Source: Verrucomicrobiales bacterium (GTDB lineage Bacteria > Verrucomicrobiota > Verrucomicrobiia > Limisphaerales > RI-55). Taken from it: a stretch of DNA of 7,880 nt. Every line of letters starts with the position of its first letter. The stretch's first letter is position 1. This document shows positions 1-5,139 of the stretch, one piece after another. Position numbers and translations under genes: made by a program. The notes under the pieces were generated by a model that worked only from the letters and a program-made list of their open reading frames with translations, had not been told where the DNA came from and ran no database searches. Location of the stretch: assembly GCA_003484235.1 (NCBI GenBank), contig DNDP01000364.1, forward strand, positions 23,437 to 31,316. The letters are read 5' to 3'.

Positions 1-357
1 TACATCCACGCCGAGGGCTATCCCGCTGCCGAGATGAAGCACGGACCGATCGCCATGATCGACGAAAAGACACCCACCGTCTTCGTGATTCCGAGCGATT
101 CCCTCTACGACAAAACCTTCAGCAATCTGGAGGAGATCAAGGCCCGCAAGGGGCCGATCATCGCCATTGCCACGGAAGGCAACGAAAAGATCGCCGCCAA
201 GGCCGACGACGTGATCTATCTCCCAGCCACGCTGGAACCCCTCAATCCGCTGCTGGCCGCCGTGCCGCTGCAACTGCTCGCCTACCACATCGCCGTCGCG
301 CGCGGCTGCGATGTGGACAAGCCCCGCAACCTCGCCAAATCGGTCACGGTGGAATGA
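1..357 (+). CDS. glmS: Glutamine--fructose-6-phosphate aminotransferase (isomerizing), C-terminal fragment
   Basis: This is the last 118 codons of GlmS, the cytoplasmic enzyme that makes glucosamine-6-phosphate from fructose-6-phosphate and glutamine, the first step toward UDP-GlcNAc for peptidoglycan and lipopolysaccharide. The frame is open from base 1, so the glutaminase domain and most of the sugar isomerase (SIS) region lie upstream of the window. The visible part aligns without gaps to the E. coli C-terminus as I remember it. It contains the AEMKHGP segment, whose His at fragment residue 14 matches E. coli His504. It also has the PLQLLAYHIA helix and the tail DKPRNLAKSVTVE, whose Lys at fragment residue 113 matches the Schiff-base Lys603. 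The general base Glu488 would fall just outside the window. The gene looks intact here and ends in TGA. It is a housekeeping gene with no evident tie to the sulfatase/lyase genes. Identification is very secure. Confidence 0.97.
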   Translation, partial: YIHAEGYPAAEMKHGPIAMIDEKTPTVFVIPSDSLYDKTFSNLEEIKARKGPIIAIATEGNEKIAAKADDVIYLPATLEPLNPLLAAVPLQLLAYHIAVARGCDVDKPRNLAKSVTVE

Positions 358-532
358 CCGCACCCGGAGCGGAGCAGAAGCTGGCTGACATTCCCACCCG
401 CTCTACTTGCAGGCCCCGAGGTACGGGGAAATTGGAAGCGATCCGGCGATTCCTTGAACGAGTTCGGCGCTTCCAAAAACCTGCTTGCGCGGGCGTGGTC
501 GAAGGGACATATCGTTCTCAGATTGCAGAGTC
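358..532. other. Intergenic region between glmS and the first sulfatase
   Basis: This 175-bp gap must hold any glmS terminator and any dedicated promoter for the sulfatase. It contains a small hairpin candidate, CCCCG (414-418) and CGGGG (424-428) around a 5-base loop, followed by AAATT rather than a T-run, so it is only a weak terminator candidate. A longer inverted repeat lies at 432-476. I see no convincing -35/-10 pair. TTGAAC at 454-459 resembles a -35 box but has no matching -10 at a normal distance. No small gene is supported here. Confidence 0.6.
432..476. repeat. Perfect 9-bp inverted repeat with 27-base loop
   Basis: TTGGAAGCG at 432-440 is the exact reverse complement of CGCTTCCAA at 468-476. 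The arms flank 27 bases that include the tight GAAC-GA-GTTC mini-palindrome at 456-465. On the plus strand the second arm is followed by AAAAC, so the structure lacks the U-tract of a canonical intrinsic terminator. It could be a transcript-end hairpin for glmS, a leader structure for the sulfatase, or an operator with half-sites about 36 bp apart. The repeat is seen directly; its function is unknown. Confidence 0.5.
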
Positions 533-1984
533 ATGAAAATCAGATCGATGCGTCCGCTTCTTCTCGTCGCGCTGTTCGGGTGGATTTCCGCGCCATTTGC
601 TGTAGCGGAAACCAGCCGGCAGTCGAAACCAAACATTGTCGTCATCTTTGCCGACGATCTCGGGTATGGAGACCTCAGTTGCTACGGTGCCACCCGGATC
701 CACACACCCAACATCGATCGACTTGCCAGCGACGGCATGCGGTTCACCGACGCGCATTCGCCCGCCTCGCTCTGCTCGCCGTCGCGCTACGGATTGTTGA
801 CGGGCCATTCCCCGTGGCGATTGCACCAGAGGGGCAACGGATATCGGCTGACCCCGGATCGATTGACCATGGCGAAGTTTCTTCAGGGTCACGGCTATGC
901 AACCGCGGCCATTGGCAAATGGCATCTCGGTTACAGTCGCGACTGGAACAAGCTGCCGATCACCGGACCGTTGGAAGTGGGATTCGACTATCACTACGGC
1001 GTGCCCCAGAACCACAACGATTCGACCCGCGCCTTCATCGAGAATCACGACCTCGTCGGCCGGAAACCGGGCGAGGAGTACCGAATCGTGAAGGGCAGGG
1101 ACTTCCCCGAGGGCCTCGCGGAACCGCGCGTTGAAGATCAGGTCGACACCACGCTCACTGAAAAGGCCGTTGCCTTCATTCGCCGCAGTGCCGGCAGGCC
1201 GTTTTTTCTCTACTTCACTCCGTGTGCACCTCATACCCACGTCACTCCGGCTGCCAAGTTTCGCGGCACGAGCAGGGCCGGTTTGTTTGGCGACCACATT
1301 CAGGAGCTGGACTCCCACGTGGGAACCATTCTGAAGACGCTGGATGAACTGAACCTCGGAGGCAACACGCTGTTCATATTCACCAGCGACAATGGATCGA
1401 CGCCGAAGGATTTCAAAGGCACGCAGGACACGCACCTGAACCTTGCCGACAACTCGGGCGACATCCGTGAGAAGCTCAAGACCGCCAAGGAAGATGCGAA
1501 GAAACTGGGGCATGTCACCAACGGCCCCTGGCGCGACGGCAAGGGCGACGCCTACGAAGGCGGCCATCGAGTCCCGTTCATCGCGCGCTGGCCGGGCAAG
1601 ATCAAGCCGGGAACCAAGTCAGGCTACACGTTGAATCTGACCGACCTGTTCGCGACGTCGGCGGATGTCATCGGTCAGGAACTGCCACACGACGCTGCCG
1701 AGGACTCGATCAGTCTGTTGCCGATCCTGCTCGGACAGCGAATGCCGCAAGCGCGTGAGGCAGTCTTCATTCAAGGCAACGGCGAGGACAGCGCGATCGC
1801 GGTGTGCTCCGGACGTTGGAAGCTGATCGTGCGCTCCGGTGAGGGCCAGGCGAACGAATATGAACTCTACGACCTGGAGGCGGATCCCGGCGAAACGACA
1901 GATGTCTCCGGGAACAATCCCGATGTGACGCGGCGACTGGCGAGCGCCCTGGAGAAGGCCGAGGCAGCGGGGCGAACGCGGTAA
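533..1984 (+). CDS. Exported Cys-type arylsulfatase (family S1)
   Basis: A 483-residue sulfatase expected to hydrolyse sulfate esters, probably on a polysaccharide, in the periplasm or outside the cell. Residues 1-25 form a signal peptide with a basic start, a hydrophobic core and likely cleavage after AVA. The catalytic motif CSPSR begins at Cys81, inside LCSPSRYGLLTG; a maturation enzyme would convert this Cys to formylglycine. Metal-site residues are Asp41-Asp42 in FADDLGYGD and Asp286-Asn287 in FTSDNGS. GKWHLG is at 128-133, and HTH (234-236) and KGDAYEGGHR (337-346) supply further active-site positions. Length is normal for the family. The reading frame opens further upstream at a TTG (485), but I chose ATG 533 because it begins a clean signal peptide. 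AGAG just upstream is only a weak ribosome-binding site. About 48 residues, rich in charged helix, separate DNGS from the KGD motif, which seems longer than usual. The gene is convergent with the second sulfatase. Substrate is not predictable from sequence. Confidence 0.93.
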   Translation: MKIRSMRPLLLVALFGWISAPFAVAETSRQSKPNIVVIFADDLGYGDLSCYGATRIHTPNIDRLASDGMRFTDAHSPASLCSPSRYGLLTGHSPWRLHQRGNGYRLTPDRLTMAKFLQGHGYATAAIGKWHLGYSRDWNKLPITGPLEVGFDYHYGVPQNHNDSTRAFIENHDLVGRKPGEEYRIVKGRDFPEGLAEPRVEDQVDTTLTEKAVAFIRRSAGRPFFLYFTPCAPHTHVTPAAKFRGTSRAGLFGDHIQELDSHVGTILKTLDELNLGGNTLFIFTSDNGSTPKDFKGTQDTHLNLADNSGDIREKLKTAKEDAKKLGHVTNGPWRDGKGDAYEGGHRVPFIARWPGKIKPGTKSGYTLNLTDLFATSADVIGQELPHDAAEDSISLLPILLGQRMPQAREAVFIQGNGEDSAIAVCSGRWKLIVRSGEGQANEYELYDLEADPGETTDVSGNNPDVTRRLASALEKAEAAGRTR

Positions 1985-2094
1985 GGCAACCCCGCTCTGC
2001 GGCAGCGCGATGCCGGGACGAGAGTCTGTCACTCGGTTGAATACTTGTTCTTGCCGCGTTCAGAAATGTTGCATCCCCGGGTGATCTGCTCGTA
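1985..2094. other. Convergent intergenic region between two sulfatase genes
   Basis: This 110-bp gap separates the 3' ends of the plus-strand and minus-strand sulfatases and should contain termination signals for both. I see only small hairpins, such as CCGC-TCT-GCGG near 1992, and no stem followed by a clear T-run on either strand. Factor-dependent termination is possible. No gene is supported here. Confidence 0.5.
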
Positions 2095-3924
2095 CTACAT
2101 CGGTCTCGCATAATTGTAGTAAACGGCGCCTTCCGGTTCACCGGCGGAGTTGTAAAACCATGTTTGGATGAACGCCGGCCCGGCAGGGAGATTCCCGGTC
2201 GTGAACGGGATTCCGTCCGCCCCCGGTTCGGCATCGCGCTTTTGATCCACATACACCTTCCCGCCATTCCAGATCTTGATCCGCGCACTGGCGATATCAA
2301 TTGCCTGGGGCACGGTCCTGCCGTCATAAACGACTCCCTCCGGAGCCGTGGTCAGCGTTGACTGGTCCTCGATCTCCTTCGGCCAGCGACGCAGATCAAA
2401 TTGATAGGTGCCCGCTTTGGCAAACTCCACCGCGATAAAGCCGCTGCCAGTTTTCCCCTCCGCCACAATCGCATGGTTCCACAGGTAAACGCCGTGAAAA
2501 TCGTGGCTGGTCAACAGCGTTTCCGGTTCCGCGGGATGCCCCAGGATGATCCGGGTGTATTCGTCCGACCGCTCCGCTACCAGCGTCCAATAGTTCTCGT
2601 ACTCCGCCTGGAGATCGGCGATCACGGGCGCGTGAGCGGGGTTGCCAATCAGATTCTCCGACTGGTCTTCGTCGAGCAACACATCGTACAGCTCCCAATC
2701 GCCACGCGCGCTTCCCCGCACCAGCCGCCATTTGCGGGCGATGCCGTTTCCGCTCCAGACATCCTTCTTCACGGAGAAGCTGCGGAACTTCTCAGCGTGC
2801 TCGGTCCGCATGTTCTCTATGACGATCGCCCGATTCTTGAACTTCGGTCCCGGATCATTGTCGGGATCGGTATCGAGGAAGGTCTTGAAGCTCTGGCCGT
2901 GCAGTTTCAACTTCTCCGGTCGGCCCGGCACATCCTCGAACCCGAGCAGGTCCATGAATGTCGGCAGCCAGTCGATGTGCGCGGTGAGCGGTGTGACGTC
3001 CCGTCCCCGGCCCGGTCCACCAAGACCCCCCGCCGGCCAGCGGATGAAGCAGGGCACGCGACTGCCTCCGTCGTATCTTGATCCTTTGCCGCCGCGCAGA
3101 AACGTCGAACTGCCGTTGTCCGTGGTGAAGACGAGGATCGTATTCTCGGCAATTCCCTTTTCATCGAGGAACCTGAGGAGCCGTCCCATGTTCTTGTCGA
3201 TGTTCTCCACGGTGGCCGACTTCGCATCAACCCCCTCGCGGGCATCAGGCGGGAAGTGATGGGGGTCGTGGGCCGTGGCCGTCGGGATGTAGGCAAAGAA
3301 TGGACTGCTCATCTGAACGTTGCTCTCGATCCACTCCATCGCCCGGTTGAAGAAGAAGTTGGTCGTGAACGCGCCCTCGATGCCGTCGTCCTCATCCGTC
3401 ATCTCCACCAGCTCGTCATTCACCCGAACCGTGGCGCGAGTGTTCATGTTGCCCCAGTAATCCGGCGTTTGCCCGACCCCCCCGGCCTTGGTCCACGCAA
3501 CGTGATCGAACCCCCGGTCCTTGGGACGGAACGGGTAGTTGTCTCCCAGGTGCCACTTGAAGAAGAGGCCGGTCGCGTAGCCGTTGTGCCGGAAGACATC
3601 GGCCATGGTGATCTCGTCGGCACGCAGCTGGTTGCGCTGGTAGATCGTGTGCCACACGCCGGCCACGGCATTGAAGCGACCGGTCATCAGCGAGGCCCGC
3701 GTTGGCGCGCACGTTGGCGAGACATGAAAGTCCGTCAACCGGATACTTTGCCGCGCGAGGCCGTCGATATGGGGCGTACGCGGGCCAACCGGGTTGTAGT
3801 AGGAGAATGCGTTGTGACTGATGTCATCCGGCATGACGAAAATGACGTTGGGGCGTTCGGCACTGAACGCAGTGCCGACCAATGCCAGCAGAGCCAGCAG
3901 GACTGCATGGAGGGTTCGCATCAT
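2095..3924 (-). CDS. Exported Cys-type arylsulfatase with C-terminal accessory domain
   Basis: A 609-residue sulfatase, last gene of the minus-strand operon. Residues 1 to about 21 form a signal peptide (MMRTLHAVLLALLALVGTAFSA), so it is exported. The formylglycine motif is CAPTR at Cys72, inside TCAPTRASLMTGR; this is the CxPTR variant, common in PVC sulfatases. Metal-site residues are Asp33-Asp34 and Asp269-Asn270 (TTDNGS). Lys280 (GGKGSRYDGGSR) and His219/His222 fit the active site. The KWH lysine is kept (Lys123), but the usual preceding Gly is Phe122. The segments DNYPFRPKDRGFD and GVGQTPDYWGN mark a PVC-type arylsulfatase subgroup. After the sulfatase fold (to about 430) comes an extension with AGTYQFDLRRWPKE (about 504-517), probably a beta-rich accessory domain seen in related enzymes. 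Start: ATG 3924 lies 2 bases after the lyase stop; ATG 3921 is equally usable and TTG 3930 would overlap the lyase. The true sugar substrate is unknown. Confidence 0.92.
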   Translation of the reverse strand: MMRTLHAVLLALLALVGTAFSAERPNVIFVMPDDISHNAFSYYNPVGPRTPHIDGLARQSIRLTDFHVSPTCAPTRASLMTGRFNAVAGVWHTIYQRNQLRADEITMADVFRHNGYATGLFFKWHLGDNYPFRPKDRGFDHVAWTKAGGVGQTPDYWGNMNTRATVRVNDELVEMTDEDDGIEGAFTTNFFFNRAMEWIESNVQMSSPFFAYIPTATAHDPHHFPPDAREGVDAKSATVENIDKNMGRLLRFLDEKGIAENTILVFTTDNGSSTFLRGGKGSRYDGGSRVPCFIRWPAGGLGGPGRGRDVTPLTAHIDWLPTFMDLLGFEDVPGRPEKLKLHGQSFKTFLDTDPDNDPGPKFKNRAIVIENMRTEHAEKFRSFSVKKDVWSGNGIARKWRLVRGSARGDWELYDVLLDEDQSENLIGNPAHAPVIADLQAEYENYWTLVAERSDEYTRIILGHPAEPETLLTSHDFHGVYLWNHAIVAEGKTGSGFIAVEFAKAGTYQFDLRRWPKEIEDQSTLTTAPEGVVYDGRTVPQAIDIASARIKIWNGGKVYVDQKRDAEPGADGIPFTTGNLPAGPAFIQTWFYNSAGEPEGAVYYNYARPM

Positions 3925-3926
3925 GT

Positions 3927-5069
3927 TCAATTCCCAAACTGCCGCGGCTGACCGAAGTACATCAGCGTGCCGAGAGCGGAAGGCCGTCCGCGGCGGGAGC
4001 TTCGCGCATCGTCCCCATCTCGAAGCCGCATGGCGGCCTGTTTGGTGAAGGGCGCGTCCAGTCCGATGCGGTTCTCGTAGTGATTGAGAACCTTCTCATA
4101 CATCGGCCGCAGACGGCTGCGGCTGTCATCCGAGATCTCCTTGTAGAAATAGCGCCCCTCGTAGCTGCGATACGGCTCGTACGGCACATCGTATCCGAGA
4201 TTGTACTTCGCCGTGTACTCGAACCCCTTCAACAACCGGTTGTCCAGCGCACCGTAGAGATCGATGCCCTGGTTCCAGGCAATTTCCGCCGCGCAAGCAA
4301 GAAAATCGAGGCCCATCTGCGTGTGCGCCTGATCGCGCCCGCTTTCCTGACACTGACCGGACGGCTTGAAATAGTTGCCAATCGCGCCGTTGCCCTCGCC
4401 GGTCAGGTAGTAGTCCTTTGCACGATCAAACATCTCCCGATCATCAAGGAACACCCCCATCGCCATCATCGTCTGGATCATCGAGGCATCCCAGTTGCCG
4501 TTTGCCGACGGGTAGAAGTCCTTGATGATCGGATGGAAGATGCCGCGCAGCATCCTTTCAAAGCGAACTTGGTTCTGTTCCGGCCAGCCGTCCCAGGTGT
4601 GCCGGAGCAGTTCGGCGGCATTGCAGAACTTGTAGCCCTCCATCCCCACCAGCAGTCGCGCATCGTGGTTGCCGATCGACTCGAGCGTGCCCGACCACGC
4701 ATCGAGAATCTCCGCCGACTCCTTCGCGTGAGCGACCTTCTCACTCAACACCCACTGCACCGCGTGCAGGTAGGCGGCTTCGGCGTCGGCGCTGAACTCC
4801 GACGAGCCTAGGTTGGGGTTGTTGTAGGGGCCGCGTTCCACGCGGGCGCGGGGTTCGGGCTCGTATTCCAACGAGGAGCGGCGGAACGATTTCACCTCCT
4901 CCCAGGCCCGCGTCCACGGCTGTTCGCCCGCCGCGATCTTCCCTTTGACGAATGCGATGCTTTCCCTCGTGTGGGAAACTCCCGGATGAACAAACTCACC
5001 GTGGGCCGGGGCGGTTGCCGCCGCAACAGCCATGGCGGCGCCGAGGGAGCGAAGTGGAATCCAGTTCAT
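3927..5069 (-). CDS. Exported alginate-lyase-superfamily protein (PF05426-like polysaccharide lyase)
   Basis: A 380-residue protein resembling the alginate lyase superfamily, whose members fold as an alpha/alpha toroid and cleave uronic-acid polysaccharides by beta-elimination. Residues 1-24 look like a signal peptide ending near AHG. Family-like landmarks are HPGVSHT with a following helix (28-60), NGNWDAS (190-196), GEGNGAIGNYF (224-234), SGQCQESGRDQAHTQMG (237-253, the strongest signature), WNQGIDLYG (265-273) and the terminal LGTLMYF (366-372). The conserved Asn, His, Arg and Tyr of these segments are candidates for substrate binding and catalysis, but I cannot assign roles. It may belong near PL38 or PL5 in CAZy terms; this is a guess. 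Start: ATG 5069 begins the signal peptide; the in-frame TTG at 5123 would add 18 arginine-rich residues and is rejected. It sits 70 bp after the cytochrome fusion gene and 2 bp before the second sulfatase, suggesting co-transcription and a sulfated uronan as substrate (inference). Confidence 0.85.
   Translation of the reverse strand: MNWIPLRSLGAAMAVAAATAPAHGEFVHPGVSHTRESIAFVKGKIAAGEQPWTRAWEEVKSFRRSSLEYEPEPRARVERGPYNNPNLGSSEFSADAEAAYLHAVQWVLSEKVAHAKESAEILDAWSGTLESIGNHDARLLVGMEGYKFCNAAELLRHTWDGWPEQNQVRFERMLRGIFHPIIKDFYPSANGNWDASMIQTMMAMGVFLDDREMFDRAKDYYLTGEGNGAIGNYFKPSGQCQESGRDQAHTQMGLDFLACAAEIAWNQGIDLYGALDNRLLKGFEYTAKYNLGYDVPYEPYRSYEGRYFYKEISDDSRSRLRPMYEKVLNHYENRIGLDAPFTKQAAMRLRDGDDARSSRRGRPSALGTLMYFGQPRQFGN
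3931..3935 (-). promoter_or_regulatory. Probable ribosome-binding site for the second sulfatase
   Basis: GGGAA, read on the minus strand, lies 6 bases before ATG 3924 and 9 before ATG 3921. It sits within the last codons of the upstream lyase gene, which supports an ATG start here rather than TTG 3930. The match to a Shine-Dalgarno sequence is modest. Confidence 0.4.
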
Positions 5070-5139
5070 GGTCGAGAGTGGATGTTCATGTCGCTTTCTG
5101 ATCCGACGCCCTGCTCGAGTCAACCCCGCTCAACCGCAT
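5070..5139 (-). other. 70-bp intercistronic leader before the lyase, with a possible 7-codon mini-ORF
   Basis: The gap between the cytochrome fusion and the lyase has no visible terminator hairpin, so read-through is likely. Read on the minus strand, ATG at 5089-5087 opens a 7-codon frame (MNIHSRP) that stops at TGA 5068-5066, overlapping the lyase ATG as ATGA. A weak AGAAAG (5099-5094) lies 4 bases before the mini-ORF start. The lyase itself has no good ribosome-binding site, so coupling from the mini-ORF is conceivable but unproven. Confidence 0.25.

Noticed and set aside
414..428. CCCCG/CGGGG hairpin as a glmS intrinsic terminator
   Set aside because: The stem is only 5 bp and no T-run follows, so I mention it under the intergenic region but do not call a terminator.
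454..1134. 226-codon plus-strand frame overlapping the start of the first sulfatase
   Set aside because: It is out of frame with the sulfatase, which has signal peptide and catalytic motifs; the translation is arginine/histidine-rich and low in family-like features.
518..1567. 349-codon open frame on the minus strand opposite the first sulfatase
   Set aside because: It lies fully antisense to a gene with clear catalytic motifs, its translation matches no family I recognise, and long antisense frames are expected in GC-rich coding DNA.
1985..2094. Bidirectional intrinsic terminator between the convergent sulfatases
   Set aside because: Only short imperfect hairpins are visible and none is followed by a T-run on either strand.
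3882..4811. 309-codon plus-strand frame opposite the lyase (and similar frames at 2401-3081 and 3256-3951 opposite the second sulfatase)
   Set aside because: These are antisense shadows of well-supported genes, with no recognisable domains and no plausible start context.
5070..5123. TTG 5123 as the lyase start, adding 18 residues
   Set aside because: The extra residues are arginine-rich and would bury the signal peptide; ATG 5069 gives a standard signal sequence.
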